From the NCBI GenBank assembly GCA_021324885.1, contig JAJPIF010000024.1:62001-126000 (forward strand): a stretch of DNA of 64,000 bases, given 5' to 3'. Of this stretch, positions 1 through 8,900 are shown in pieces. Origin of the DNA: Pseudomonadota bacterium. GTDB taxonomy: Bacteria > Desulfobacterota > Binatia > Binatales > Binataceae. Each line of letters opens with the position of its first letter. Position 1 is the first letter of the stretch. The notes under the pieces were generated by a model. The model did not search any database. It saw only the letters and a program-made list of their open reading frames with translations, and was not told the origin of the DNA. The position numbers and the translations under genes were made by a program.

Positions 1-633
1 GTCGGCCGCCCATCGCAGTCGTGAATCGCCGCGTCCCGCGACCACGACTCTGGCCACACCGGCGGCCTTGAGCAGTATCGCATGCATCAGCCCGAAGGCG
101 CCCGCGCCGAGCACCATGCAGGTTTCCACTTTGCGGGGAAGCGCCACCGCCTGGGCGTGAACCACGCAGGCCAGCGGTTCCAGCAGCGCCGCTTCGTCGA
201 AAGGCAGGCCGGGGGGTTTTCGGAACGCATTGCGTGCAACGACATGGGCGGGGAGCAACAGCAGGTCCGCATACGCGCCCATAACCATCGTGTCGATCAC
301 CTGGACGCACAGATTTTCCTGGCCGCGTGCGCAAAAAAAACATTTACCGCACGGTGCCGTGGGCGCCGCCATCAGCTCGTCGCCGGGCTTGAAGTTCTCA
401 ACCCCGGCGCCAGTTTCGACGACCACGCCGGAGAACTCGTGTCCGAAGGGCGTCGGAAAGCTGAACAACGGATGGCCGCGGCGGTAGAATTTCAAATCGG
501 TGCCGCAACTCAGGGCGCATTTGACCCGGATCAGGACTTCGCCGGGCCCCGGACGGGGTGGAGTCATTTCGCGCAACTCGAAATGCCGCGGTTCGATCAA
601 CACGGCCTGGCGCGACGATGGAGTCTGCGTCAC
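1..633 (-). CDS. Zinc-dependent medium-chain alcohol dehydrogenase (3' end outside window)
   Basis: Medium-chain dehydrogenase/reductase, expected to oxidise an alcohol or polyol with NAD(P). The visible part runs from a GTG at 633 off the window edge. It shows the catalytic zinc ligands (SCGTD, then GHE), a four-cysteine structural zinc site (CGKCFFCARGQENLC), and the beginning of a Rossmann dinucleotide site (VLGAGAFG). The start is supported by a 4-base overlap (GTGA) with the stop of the upstream ispA, which implies translational coupling. It is the last visible gene of a tetR-hpnH-ispA-dehydrogenase run. The substrate cannot be told from the sequence; the position suggests an isoprenoid or polyol alcohol, which is inference only. 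Confidence 0.85.
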   Translation of the reverse strand, partial: MTQTPSSRQAVLIEPRHFELREMTPPRPGPGEVLIRVKCALSCGTDLKFYRRGHPLFSFPTPFGHEFSGVVVETGAGVENFKPGDELMAAPTAPCGKCFFCARGQENLCVQVIDTMVMGAYADLLLLPAHVVARNAFRKPPGLPFDEAALLEPLACVVHAQAVALPRKVETCMVLGAGAFGLMHAILLKAAGVARVVVAGRGDSRLRWAAD

Positions 634-1589
634 AGGGAGCGCTCCACCACGAAATTTGCGATCTCGCGAAGCGGACGCGCGCGCTCGTCGAAGGCCGCCA
701 GAGCATCGATCGCGCGCTGTTTGAGTTCACGCGCGAACTGACGCGACTTCGCAACCCCCATCAAGGCGGGATAGGTCGCCTTGCCGTGGGCGTCGTCCTT
801 GTGAGTGCGCTTGCCCAGCTGATCGGCGGACGCCTCGACGTCGAGCACGTCATCGACGACTTGAAAGGCGAGGCCGATCGAGCGGCCATAGCGGGTCAGC
901 GCGTCAATTTGATCGGGATTCCCGCCGCCAAGCAAGCCGCCGCCGCGCACCGCCGCCAGGAACAGCGCGCCGGTCTTGCGGGCATGCAGATATTCAAGCG
1001 TGGCGAGATCGGTTGCCTTGCCTTCGCAAAGAATGTCGAGCGCCTGCCCGATCACCATACCGGAAGAGCCCGCCGCCTGAGCAAGTTCCGCGACCACGTC
1101 GAGCACCGCGGCGCTCGATGCACGATTGGGATGGGAACGCGCCAGCACGATAAAGGCGTCGGTCAGCAAAGCGTCGCCCGCCAGCGTCGCCATCGCCTCG
1201 CCGTAAACCTTGTGATTGGTGGGGCGGCCGCGGCGCAGGTCGTCGTCGTCCATGCAGGGCAGGTCGTCATGGATCAGCGAGTAGGTGTGGATCATTTCAA
1301 GCGCGCAGGCCAGGCCGAGCGCGTCAGCAGGGTCGCCGCCGACGGCCTCGCAGGCCGCGATGGCCAGGATCGGGCGCAGACGTTTGCCGCCCGCAAACAG
1401 ACTGTAGCGCATCGCTTCCAGCAGTTGCGCTCCGGGACGGCCATCGCTGGCGACGACGCTGTCCAGCGCGCGTTCCACGAACTCGGCCCGTTGCTTGAGA
1501 TAGCTGTCGATCCTAAAGGCGGACGGGTCGCTGTCCGGATGACGGCCAGGTTCGGCGAGATGGGTGGGGCCAGAGCGGGAATTTTCCAT
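630..1589 (-). CDS. ispA: Polyprenyl (farnesyl) diphosphate synthase
   Basis: Cytosolic trans-prenyltransferase that condenses IPP with DMAPP/GPP, normally to farnesyl diphosphate. At 319 residues it has family length. Visible motifs are GGKRLRP (about 68-73), the first aspartate-rich motif DDLPCMD (108-114) with the two-residue insertion typical of bacterial FPP synthases, a tyrosine five residues before it, and the second aspartate motif DDVLD (246-250). FPP is the precursor of squalene and hopanoids, which fits its place between hpnH and a dehydrogenase. A GPP or GGPP product is possible because chain length is judged from only a few residues. Confidence 0.93.
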   Translation of the reverse strand: MENSRSGPTHLAEPGRHPDSDPSAFRIDSYLKQRAEFVERALDSVVASDGRPGAQLLEAMRYSLFAGGKRLRPILAIAACEAVGGDPADALGLACALEMIHTYSLIHDDLPCMDDDDLRRGRPTNHKVYGEAMATLAGDALLTDAFIVLARSHPNRASSAAVLDVVAELAQAAGSSGMVIGQALDILCEGKATDLATLEYLHARKTGALFLAAVRGGGLLGGGNPDQIDALTRYGRSIGLAFQVVDDVLDVEASADQLGKRTHKDDAHGKATYPALMGVAKSRQFARELKQRAIDALAAFDERARPLREIANFVVERSL

Positions 1590-1652
1590 CGGTTTTCTCG
1601 GGAGCGGCAGCGAACTTCCCCATAACGCAAAGTAAGCGGGACGCGCGGGACC

Positions 1653-2651
1653 TCAGGAAACGTAATAGCGCACCATCTTCCACGTGTCTTTGAGGTTTTT
1701 GCCGAATTCCAAGGCTACGGTTCCGTCGAAGCCGGAATGGAGCTTGCAGTCACGGCAGCGAATGTCCTGCTTGGTGCGATAGTATTCCCAATCGGTCGCC
1801 TCGTGCATCTCCTTGAACGTTTTGTAGTGTCCGTTGGTTATTAAATAGCAGGGCCCTTTCCATCCGCGCGGATTGCGGGTCACCGTCGTCCACGGGCTGC
1901 ACAAGAGGTCGCGCTCGCCAGTCAGGTATTCGAGATAAATCGGCGTGTTGATGATCTTGTAATCGTCGGCCAGTTTTTTCACCCGCATGAACTTGTATGG
2001 CATCTCATCCGCCTTCAGATAGATGTCGTTGGTCAGCACCTGGTAATGGTAGCCCGGTGTGATCATCATTCCGTCCACTTTGAGCGAAGTCAGCAGCTTG
2101 ACCATCTCCTCGATCTCATCGGCGGTGGTTTCGCGATAGATCGTCGTGTTGGTCTGCACCCAGTAGCCCTTTTCCTTGAGCAACTTGATCATCTTGATGC
2201 AGGTGTCGAAGACGCCGTCGCGATCGACCACGCGGTCATGCGTCTCGCGCATCCCGTCCAGGTGGATGTTGAAGCTGAGGTAGGGGCTGGGCGGTACCTG
2301 CCTGATAAAGCGTTCCAGCAGGATCGCATTGGTGCAGATCATGGTATGGCGGCCCTGGTCAATGAGTCCCCTGGTGAGCGGGACGATATGCTTGTACATC
2401 AGGGGTTCGCCACCGCAGACGGCCACGATCGGGGCGTCGGCTTCCCGGGCGGCGCCAAGCGCTTCCTCCAGCGGCATCTGGTCGCGGATGGTGTCTTTAT
2501 ATTCGACAATCCGGCCGCATCCGACACAGGCAAGATTGCACGCGTGCAGCGGTTCAAGCATCAACACAATCGGGAAATATTTATGGCCGGCGCGCTTTTG
2601 CCGTGACATGTAACGGGCGAGGTCGGCCATGAATTTAAAGCGCATGCGCAT
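1653..2651 (-). CDS. hpnH: Hopanoid biosynthesis radical SAM protein HpnH
   Basis: Radical SAM enzyme. In characterised organisms HpnH adds a 5'-deoxyadenosyl group to diploptene, giving adenosylhopane, the first step to extended C35 hopanoids. The iron-sulfur motif CNLACVGC (Cys38, 42, 45) follows a short basic N-terminus (RQKRAGHKYFPIVLMLEP) characteristic of the family. The 332-residue length is normal and further cysteines lie at the C-terminus (IRCRDCKLHSG). It lies 21 bases downstream of a TetR gene and upstream of ispA, so precursor supply and side-chain addition appear co-transcribed. No squalene-hopene cyclase is in the window. Confidence 0.93.
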   Translation of the reverse strand: MRMRFKFMADLARYMSRQKRAGHKYFPIVLMLEPLHACNLACVGCGRIVEYKDTIRDQMPLEEALGAAREADAPIVAVCGGEPLMYKHIVPLTRGLIDQGRHTMICTNAILLERFIRQVPPSPYLSFNIHLDGMRETHDRVVDRDGVFDTCIKMIKLLKEKGYWVQTNTTIYRETTADEIEEMVKLLTSLKVDGMMITPGYHYQVLTNDIYLKADEMPYKFMRVKKLADDYKIINTPIYLEYLTGERDLLCSPWTTVTRNPRGWKGPCYLITNGHYKTFKEMHEATDWEYYRTKQDIRCRDCKLHSGFDGTVALEFGKNLKDTWKMVRYYVS

Positions 2652-2671
2652 GGCGGCTAAGTCTCCGTTCT

Positions 2672-3310
2672 TTAATTGGATGGGGGCCCGGCGTCCGCTG
2701 CCGGATCTGATAATTGACCGAACAACAGTCCGTAGAGCATGGTCAATGCGCTGTCCAGATTGCCGGGCTCCTGGCTCATGAACAGCAGGTTAATCAACAG
2801 CCCGTTGAGCGCAGCCATCACAAAATTGGCCATCACGTGGGGCTGAGTGGAGCGGGAACACAGCCCCTGTTCCTGAGCCAGACGAATCCGGTCCGTTAGC
2901 AGCGCCTGATATAGATCGTACAGGCGCCGGATCTGTTGCGTAAACGATTCAGGCATCTCCTCGCCGCTCATGAAGCGGCGTAAAAAGAAACTGACCGAAC
3001 TGCCGTTTTCGCGCACGAAATTGACATAGCCATTGACCAGCTTCCTGATTTGCTCGCGCGCATCCAGTTTTTCCGACTCTTCGGCGAAGTCGATAACATA
3101 AGGTTCCAGCAATTTGTCAAGAACCGCCAGAAAGAGCTCTTCCTTGGTCTTGAAATGCCAGAATATCAGCGCCTTGCTGACCTTGGCCTCGCGCGCCACC
3201 TCGGACATCGAGGTCTCATGAAAGCCACGGCTGGCGAACAGCCTGATCGCCGCCTTGAGAATCTCCTCGCGCGAATCCTGCGATTGTGTTTGCTCTCCCG
3301 CCGTTACCAT
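2672..3310 (-). CDS. TetR/AcrR family transcriptional regulator
   Basis: DNA-binding repressor of 212 residues. The N-terminal TetR helix-turn-helix is clear (residues about 14-60: REEILKAAIRLFASRGF, then TSMSEVAREAKVSKALIFWHFKTKEELF). The divergent C-terminal part would hold the ligand pocket. A GGAAG ribosome-binding site precedes ATG 3310. It heads a run of four genes on the same strand (hpnH, ispA, dehydrogenase), so control of hopanoid/isoprenoid genes or autoregulation is likely. The ligand is unknown. Confidence 0.88.
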   Translation of the reverse strand: MVTAGEQTQSQDSREEILKAAIRLFASRGFHETSMSEVAREAKVSKALIFWHFKTKEELFLAVLDKLLEPYVIDFAEESEKLDAREQIRKLVNGYVNFVRENGSSVSFFLRRFMSGEEMPESFTQQIRRLYDLYQALLTDRIRLAQEQGLCSRSTQPHVMANFVMAALNGLLINLLFMSQEPGNLDSALTMLYGLLFGQLSDPAADAGPPSN

Positions 3311-3567
3311 TGCCTTCCATCAGCCTGGAATCCCCACCGTGACGCGAGAATTAGACTGGCCGAGCTCCTTATCCATGGCGCAGTGACGGCGAAAATATCG
3401 CCGAACCGTCGGTTGATCTCCCATCCGAGGGAGCCGCCACCAACCCATCCCTAACCTGTCGGTCAATGATGACTCTTGCGCGCCGGTTGGAACAAGTCAA
3501 GGGCTGCGCAAGAAGCGGGGGCGAAGGTAGAGAAGTAAGAAAACGAGAAAGAAACGTAACCCCCTGC

Positions 3568-3589
3568 CCCTTTTCTTGCAAGAGAAGGG
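3568..3589. repeat. 22-base near-perfect palindrome
   Basis: The arm cccttttcttg (3568-3578) is followed directly by caagagaaggg (3579-3589). The two arms are reverse complements except for one position that can form a G-U pair in RNA. It follows a purine-rich stretch containing ggtagagaa and aacgagaaa, words that also occur in the larger inverted repeat at 13497-13638. It may be a member of a degenerate intergenic repeat family; there is no T-run, so a classic terminator is unlikely. Confidence 0.5.
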
Positions 3590-3744
3590 TAGAACCATCT
3601 CGTTTTGGGCAAAGGGTGCCGTCCACAGCCGGTTGTCGGCGGTGTCGTAGCGCTGCTGAGGTTAAGGAACGACGCGGAGCTCGACCTGGAACCCCTGCGC
3701 GAGGGTCCTGAGGCGATGCGGACTGGTTCGTAATTCCCTGTGTG

Positions 3745-3770
3745 GACCTTGCCGGCTGTCCAGCAAGGTC
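3745..3770. repeat. Hairpin, 8-bp perfect stem
   Basis: gaccttgc (3745-3752) and gcaaggtc (3763-3770) are exact reverse complements around a 10-base loop. No T-tract follows on either strand. The role is unknown; it could be an operator or an RNA structure in the gap between the repeat protein and tetR. Confidence 0.4.
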
Positions 3771-3947
3771 GCGAATCATCGGTGCTATGACCCAGCAGGG
3801 GCCGATCGCCGCCAGGTTGAGCAGCAGGAAGACCAGGATTGCGATCTCTGAAAGCTTCGTGCCCGCGCGAACGCGCCGCTTGAGCATCCAACCGGCGCGT
3901 TCCCCCTCCTTGCGGGCAATGAATCCGCAGTCATTTCAGTTACTCCC

Positions 3948-4403
3948 TCAGGGACTCCCCCTGATCGCCCAACCGGAGCCCAGCGGGTTGTTAGGACTGT
4001 CGGGGCGGTACGGATTGCCGGGACCGTAGGGATTGTTGACGCTGTCGGGCGAATATGGACTGCCGTAGCGTCCGTAGGGATTGCTGGTCGAATCGGGGTC
4101 GTAAGGATTGCTGCTCAACCTGCCGCGGTAGTCACCCGACTGGTCGTACAGCTTGGGCGCCTGCGTCGCGTATGGATTATTGACGCTGCGCGGGCTGTAG
4201 GGACTGCCGTAAATTCCGTCGGGGTTGTGGATCGAGTTGGGTGAATAGGGGTTGCCATAGATGCCGTACGGGTTCGAGGTGGAATTGGGTGCGTACGGAT
4301 TGGTGCTGAACTGGCCCAGGTATTGAGCCAGCGCGCGCCCCGCGGTAGCAGCCAGAAAGGCCACAACCGCAACTGCTGCGAGACAGTTGGCCTTGGTTCT
4401 CAT
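3948..4403 (-). CDS. Secreted NPY-type tandem repeat protein
   Basis: A 151-residue protein with a clear Sec signal peptide (MRTKANCLAAVAVVAFLAATAGRALAQ, likely cleaved after ALA). The rest is made almost entirely of a degenerate repeat of about 14-16 residues of the form NPY-x-P-x-S-x-x-NPYG-x-YG, with about eight units (for example NPYGIYGNPYSPNSIHNP and YGSPYSPDSVNNPYG). The composition is asparagine, proline, tyrosine, serine and glycine, with no cysteine after the signal and no catalytic motif. It probably acts outside the inner membrane. Repeats of this kind occur in uncharacterised exported proteins of other proteobacteria, from memory. The function is unknown; a cell-surface or matrix role is a guess. 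Confidence 0.75.
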   Translation of the reverse strand: MRTKANCLAAVAVVAFLAATAGRALAQYLGQFSTNPYAPNSTSNPYGIYGNPYSPNSIHNPDGIYGSPYSPRSVNNPYATQAPKLYDQSGDYRGRLSSNPYDPDSTSNPYGRYGSPYSPDSVNNPYGPGNPYRPDSPNNPLGSGWAIRGSP

Positions 4404-4533
4404 GCGGGTCCGCCTCCCATCCCAAACTTAGCGCCGAGCGTCTTTCTGGCAATATCAAATCGTAATTTAAATATGACCAGACGCTTTTCATCCTTAAATA
4501 CAATTTGCTTCCGGCGAGAGCGTTTGATATGGA

Positions 4534-5205
4534 GTGCTGCGGATGGCTACCAACGCGCGCAGGAACTCCATGGGACCGCAGCGTCCGCAGGCAATGAGGA
4601 AGGAGCGCACCGTCTCATGGCTGGTGGAATTCTCGCATGCCGATGCTCAAGGGCTCGCCATGGGACGGCCCGGAGATCTGCCAAACCTGATCTACGAGTT
4701 GCGCCAATGGCTCGATCTCGAACCGGATGAACCGGTTGAAGCCGCGCCGGTTTCCTTTCGAGCCGATCGACTTCAGCGTTGAGCGGTCATCGACGCGGTC
4801 CGGCGGGTGATTGAAGCGGTGGCGGATCGCCGGCGCTTGCAGGCGTTCTACCAGGCCGGCAAGGTGGTTCTTGACGCCGCCAAACTGGGTACTGAAGGAG
4901 GCCGGGCGCTCAGTTACCGCGACGCCAGGCTGATCGACGCCGCGGTGCGCGTGGCGATCGATGATATCTGCGAAGATCCCCAATCGGCGCTGCAGATCAG
5001 GCGCTGCCAGCAACCTCAGTGCTCGAAAATCTTTTATGCGCAGCGGAAAAATCAGAAATATTGCAGCCATCGATGCGCCAACAAGGTGGCCAGCCTTGCC
5101 TACCGCCAGAGCCATCGAAGGGAGCGCGCAACGCGTGAGCGGATCCGCTACCGTCAGAAGATGAGGCAACGCACCGGCCCCAACGTCAAAGTGGGCCGGC
5201 AGTGA
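4534..5205 (+). pseudogene. CGNR zinc-finger protein interrupted by an in-frame TGA
   Basis: Two open segments lie in the same frame, separated only by TGA at 4780-4782. The first (4534 or ATG 4543 to 4782; GGAG at 4531 favours ATG 4543) ends LEPDEPVEAAPVSFRADRLQR. The second continues AVIDAVRRVIEAVADRRRLQAFYQ and carries the CGNR-type zinc finger (CQQPQCSKIFYAQRKNQKYC, then SHRCANKVA) with a basic tail. Joined, they give about 223 residues, the usual size of CGNR/ABATE regulators, which bind DNA through the C-terminal finger. The first segment lacks an obvious ABATE DFVNT motif. A GTG at 4807 could start a short finger-only protein. A point nonsense mutation or a base error are the simplest readings. 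Confidence 0.65.
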
Positions 5206-5304
5206 CGCATTCGGGCCGACCGGCCTGAGTGGTAAGCGGCCCCCGCCCATTTACCTCGGCGGGCATGACGGCCCGCCCTGTTAACAGAGAGAAGTCCTGT
5301 GCCG

Positions 5305-6324
5305 TCAGAGCAGCGGGCGCAGGGCGACGCTGGTGCCGCCCGCGCTGTGTGAGGCCTTGGCGGCTTCAAGCATTGCCAATGCGGTTGCCGCTTCGTGCTG
5401 GTTTTGCATCGCTACGGCGCCCAGCGGCCCCTGGACGATTGCGGTTTCGAATTCCTGCGCCAACGATGCGAACCATCCCGGATGGTACGAATTGTCGGCT
5501 TCCTCGACGACCGATAGATCCTCGACCGCGCCACTGCGGTGGGTCAGGCGGACACTGCCGTCTTCGATTTCCAGCATTCCCTGCTCACCGTACAGCACGG
5601 CGGAGGTCCGGCGGGCGGGCGCGCGCCATGACAGATGGATATGTCCGAGCGCGCCGTTTTCGAAGCTTACGCTCACCTCAGCAACTTCCTCGATTACGCC
5701 GGGCGGAAATATACCCAGGCGGGCTGCAACCGAAGCCGGGGCGTTTGCGCCCATCAACCACTGCATCAGGTAAAACACGTGCCATCCGTGATCGATGAGG
5801 ATACCGCCGCCGCCGATCAGCGGGTCCAGGCGCCATAACGCACCCCCTGCCTGGCGTGTGCGCAGCCGCGTCAGAGCGCAGTAGCGCAATTCGCCTAGCC
5901 GTCCGGCGCTGATCGTCTGGAATGCGCGGCGGTAGGCAGGCGAATGCTTCCAATTGTGGACGCAAAACAGGATCCGTCCGCGCGCCTGGGCCAACGAGCA
6001 CAGGCTGCGCAGATCGTCCAGGTTCAGACACAGAGGCTTTTCCACCAGCACGTGAGCGCCGGCCTCAAGCGCGGCGCGGGCGGCATCGGCGTGAAAGGCG
6101 GGGGGGCTGGCGATATCGACGAAATCGGGAGACTCGCCCGCCAGCAGCAGGTCGAGGTCTTCATAGACGCGGAGGTTGTTATTTGCGCGCAGCGCCGCCT
6201 GCCGGCGCTGCGCCAGCGGTTCGTGGACCGCCACGATTTCGACGTCAGGCCGCTGACGCCATCCGGGGAGATGGCCCTGTTCGGCGACCTGGCCGAAGCC
6301 GGAGATGGCGCCGCGCAGCTTCAG
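5305..6324 (-). CDS. Gfo/Idh/MocA family NAD(P)-dependent oxidoreductase, unusual start
   Basis: Family enzymes oxidise or reduce sugars and related polyols with a bound nicotinamide cofactor. The catalytic EKP motif is present (HVLVEKPLCLNLDDL), as are the HNWKHSPAYRRA helix and the C-terminal beta-sheet domain. A GTG at 6234 would give 309 residues but delete the cofactor site. The same frame upstream encodes LRGAISGFGQVAEQGHLPGW, an intact Rossmann glycine motif, back to a stop at 6340-6342, and has no ATG, GTG or TTG. I therefore place the start at CTG 6324 (CTG 6318 is equivalent). Either a rare CTG start or a mutated ATG explains this. Confidence 0.75.
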   Translation of the reverse strand: MKLRGAISGFGQVAEQGHLPGWRQRPDVEIVAVHEPLAQRRQAALRANNNLRVYEDLDLLLAGESPDFVDIASPPAFHADAARAALEAGAHVLVEKPLCLNLDDLRSLCSLAQARGRILFCVHNWKHSPAYRRAFQTISAGRLGELRYCALTRLRTRQAGGALWRLDPLIGGGGILIDHGWHVFYLMQWLMGANAPASVAARLGIFPPGVIEEVAEVSVSFENGALGHIHLSWRAPARRTSAVLYGEQGMLEIEDGSVRLTHRSGAVEDLSVVEEADNSYHPGWFASLAQEFETAIVQGPLGAVAMQNQHEAATALAMLEAAKASHSAGGTSVALRPLL

Positions 6325-6394
6325 CTTTGGAGCCCCGTATTAAGTGTGATGACTGCGTGGAGACAGGCAGCCATTTTTTAAGCAGCTGGCTTTT

Positions 6395-6811
6395 CTACCC
6401 GGCCAGTTCGATTCCGCTGAAGAAAAACGCGATCTCACGGGCGGCCGTTTCTTTGGCGTCAGAGCCGTGGACCGCGTTCTGCTCGATATTCTGGCCGAAC
6501 TTTTTCCGGATCGTGCCTTCCGCCGCTTTGGCCGGATCGGTGGCGCCCATCAACTCGCGCCAGCGCTCGATCGCGCGTTCGCCCTCCAGCGCGGCCACGA
6601 CCACCGGACCCGAGGTCATGTAGTCGCACAGCGAGGAAAAGAACGGCCGCTCCTTGTGGACGTCGTAAAAAGCTTCGGCCTGCCTGCGCGTCAGCGTCAG
6701 CCGCTTGAGCGCTTTGATTTGCAGGCCCGATGCCTCGATTTGACCAAGGATTTGCCCGACCAGGTTGCGTTTGACCGAATCGGGCTTACAGATTGCGAGC
6801 GTCTGTTCCAT
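6395..6811 (-). CDS. ndk: Nucleoside diphosphate kinase
   Basis: Transfers the gamma-phosphate from ATP to other nucleoside diphosphates through a phosphohistidine. It has 138 residues from ATG 6811 (an in-frame ATG at 6829 would add six residues and overlap sucD). It starts with the typical [20 protein letters not shown] and carries the active-site NAVHGSDA with His115. It begins 4 bases after the sucD stop, so it is the distal gene of mdh-sucC-sucD-ndk. The linkage fits the supply of GTP or ATP made by succinyl-CoA synthetase. Confidence 0.96.
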   Translation of the reverse strand: MEQTLAICKPDSVKRNLVGQILGQIEASGLQIKALKRLTLTRRQAEAFYDVHKERPFFSSLCDYMTSGPVVVAALEGERAIERWRELMGATDPAKAAEGTIRKKFGQNIEQNAVHGSDAKETAAREIAFFFSGIELAG

Positions 6812-6815
6812 CGCA

Positions 6816-7694
6816 CTACTTGCGGGCATCGAGCACCTGCTTCATGGTCGAGCCCAGATCGGCGGGACTCATCGCGACGGTGATTCCGGCCGCCTTCAGC
6901 GCCGCGATTTTGTCCGCCGCCGTGCCGCGTCCGCCTGAAATGATCGCGCCCGCATGGCCCATCCGCCGCCCCTTCGGAGCGGTCTGTCCGGCGATAAATG
7001 CAACTACCGGTTTTTTGAAATTCTGTTGGATGTACTGGGCGGCTTCCTCCTCGGCTGTGCCGCCGATTTCGCCAATCAGGATCACGGCTTCGGTATCGGG
7101 GTCTTCATTAAACATCTTTAGCGCATCGATATGCCCGGTGCCGATAATCGGATCGCCGCCTATCCCGATGCAGGTGGATTGGCCGATCCCCAGTTGGGTC
7201 AGTTGATAGACCGCCTCATAGGTCAGCGTGCCCGAACGCGACACCACGCCGACCTTGCCCGGCTTATGAATGTAACCCGGCATGATCCCGATTTTGCATT
7301 CGCCCGGCGTGATGATGCCGGGGCAGTTCGGGCCGATCAGCCGCGACTTCGTTGCGTTGATGTATCGCTTCACCTTCACCATGTCCAAAACCGGGATGCC
7401 TTCGGTGATGCAGACGATCAGTTCGACACCCGCATCCGCGGCTTCCATGATTGCGTCGGCGGCGAACGGCGGCGGAACGTAGATCACGCTGGCGTTGCAT
7501 CCGGTGGCTTTGCGCGCCTGCTCGACGGTGTCGAAGATTGGGATACCCTCGAAATCGGTGCCGCCCTTTCCGGGCACCACCCCGGCGACCATCTGCGTGC
7601 CATACTCCTTGCACGCCCGGGTATGGAGCTGACCGGTCGCGCCGGTGATTCCCTGGGTCACGACCCGGGTGTTCCTGTTGACCAGAATACTCAT
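6816..7694 (-). CDS. sucD: Succinate-CoA ligase, alpha subunit
   Basis: Alpha subunit of succinyl-CoA synthetase, which makes succinate plus ATP/GTP from succinyl-CoA in the TCA cycle. The 292 residues match the family. The N-terminal CoA-binding Rossmann domain ([23 protein letters not shown]) and the phospho-histidine loop ([17 protein letters not shown]) are intact. Its start lies 2 bases after the sucC stop, so the two are translated together. Confidence 0.97.
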   Translation of the reverse strand: MSILVNRNTRVVTQGITGATGQLHTRACKEYGTQMVAGVVPGKGGTDFEGIPIFDTVEQARKATGCNASVIYVPPPFAADAIMEAADAGVELIVCITEGIPVLDMVKVKRYINATKSRLIGPNCPGIITPGECKIGIMPGYIHKPGKVGVVSRSGTLTYEAVYQLTQLGIGQSTCIGIGGDPIIGTGHIDALKMFNEDPDTEAVILIGEIGGTAEEEAAQYIQQNFKKPVVAFIAGQTAPKGRRMGHAGAIISGGRGTAADKIAALKAAGITVAMSPADLGSTMKQVLDARK

Positions 7695-7696
7695 GT

Positions 7697-8866
7697 TTAG
7701 CTCCGCCCCCCGATTGCTTCGACCACTCGGCGCGCCGCGTCAGCCATATCTGCGGCGGCGATTACGGCAATTCCGGAGTCCTTTAAGATCTTCTTGCCCT
7801 GGTCGACGTTGGTGCCTTCCATCCGCACCACCAGCGGCACCTTAAGGTTGACCTGGCGCGCGGCCTCGACCACGCCCTGCGCCAGCACGTCGCAGCGCAT
7901 GATGCCGCCGAAGATATTGATCAGGACGCCTCTGACACGATGATCGGAAAGCAGGATGCGGAAGGCCGCCGCGACCTTCTCGGTATTGGCGCCGCCGCCG
8001 ACGTCGAGAAAGTTGGCCGGTTCCGCGCCGTAATATTTGACGATGTCCATCGTCGCCATCGCCAGGCCCGCTCCGTTGACCATGCATCCGATGTTGCCGT
8101 CCAGATGGACGTAGCTGAGATCGTACTTGGCCGCCTCGGTTTCCGTCGGATCCTCTTCGTTGGGGTCGCGCAGCTCACGGATATCGGGATGGCGGAACAG
8201 GCCGTTGTCGTCAAAGGACATCTTGGCATCCAAACACAGCAAAACGCCCTGTTTTGTCACGACCAAAGGATTGATTTCGATCAACGAGGCGTCGGTTTCA
8301 TTAAACGCGCGGTACATCGAGTTGAGCAGGCCGGCGAACTGGTTGACCTGCTTGTCCCTCAGCCCGAGGGCAAAGGCGATCTTGCGCGCCTGGAATCCGG
8401 CCATCCCGGCGATCTGATCGATTGGCTCGGTGATAATCCGCTGCGGAGTTTTGGCGGCGACTTCCTCGATATCCATGCCGCCTTCGGTGCTGGCGACAAC
8501 CGCGATCCGCTCGGCCTTGCGATCGACCAGCATCGCCAGGTACAGCTCGCGCGCTACGTCGCTGGCTTCTTCGAGGTACAGCTTGCGCACGATGCGGCCC
8601 TCGGGCCCGGTCTGATGCGTCACCAGCGGCTTGTTGAGCATCTGTTGGGCGAAGTCGCGTGCTTGCGCCGCGCTCTCCACGATTTTGACGCCGCCGGCCT
8701 TGCCGCGTCCGCCGGCATGGATCTGGACCTTGGCGACGGCCCTGGGCTGGCCCAGCGCTTTGAACGCCGCCTCCATTTCCGCCGCGGAAGCGGCGGGCTG
8801 GCCTTTGGGCACCGGGGCACCGAAGCGCGCCAGAATCTGCTTGGCCTGAAATTCATGTATATTCAT
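7697..8866 (-). CDS. sucC: Succinate-CoA ligase, beta subunit
   Basis: Beta subunit with the ATP-grasp nucleotide-binding domain (residues about 1-240) and the C-terminal ligase domain. The opening [20 protein letters not shown] is diagnostic. The stretch [21 protein letters not shown] and the loop [20 protein letters not shown] are the conserved elements contacting the alpha subunit. It has 389 residues, full length, and lies between mdh (gap about 34 bases) and sucD. Confidence 0.97.
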   Translation of the reverse strand: MNIHEFQAKQILARFGAPVPKGQPAASAAEMEAAFKALGQPRAVAKVQIHAGGRGKAGGVKIVESAAQARDFAQQMLNKPLVTHQTGPEGRIVRKLYLEEASDVARELYLAMLVDRKAERIAVVASTEGGMDIEEVAAKTPQRIITEPIDQIAGMAGFQARKIAFALGLRDKQVNQFAGLLNSMYRAFNETDASLIEINPLVVTKQGVLLCLDAKMSFDDNGLFRHPDIRELRDPNEEDPTETEAAKYDLSYVHLDGNIGCMVNGAGLAMATMDIVKYYGAEPANFLDVGGGANTEKVAAAFRILLSDHRVRGVLINIFGGIMRCDVLAQGVVEAARQVNLKVPLVVRMEGTNVDQGKKILKDSGIAVIAAADMADAARRVVEAIGGRS

Positions 8867-8900
8867 TCAAGTTTCCCTGGGGTCGAGGTCGGACGGCGCG

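Larger units (their letters stand above)
3311..3947. other. Intergenic region with hairpins, no convincing gene
   Basis: This 637-base gap lies between the tetR start and the end of the repeat-protein gene. Open frames exist in several phases but are arginine/serine-rich and show no family signature. One minus-strand frame from about 3887 begins with a plausible hydrophobic stretch (ILVFLLLNLAAIGPCWVIAPM) and then becomes nonsense-like, so I do not call it. The gap holds a purine-rich run (about 3526-3560), a 22-base palindrome (3568-3589) and a second hairpin (3745-3770). The tetR promoter should lie in its left part. Confidence 0.5.

Noticed and set aside
558-1625. Long plus-strand open frame opposite ispA
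   Set aside because: It lies antisense to a well-supported polyprenyl synthase and has arginine/alanine-rich shadow composition with no motif.
3369-3887. 172-residue minus-strand frame with one hydrophobic stretch
   Set aside because: Only the first 45 residues look protein-like; the rest is low-quality and overlaps other frames.
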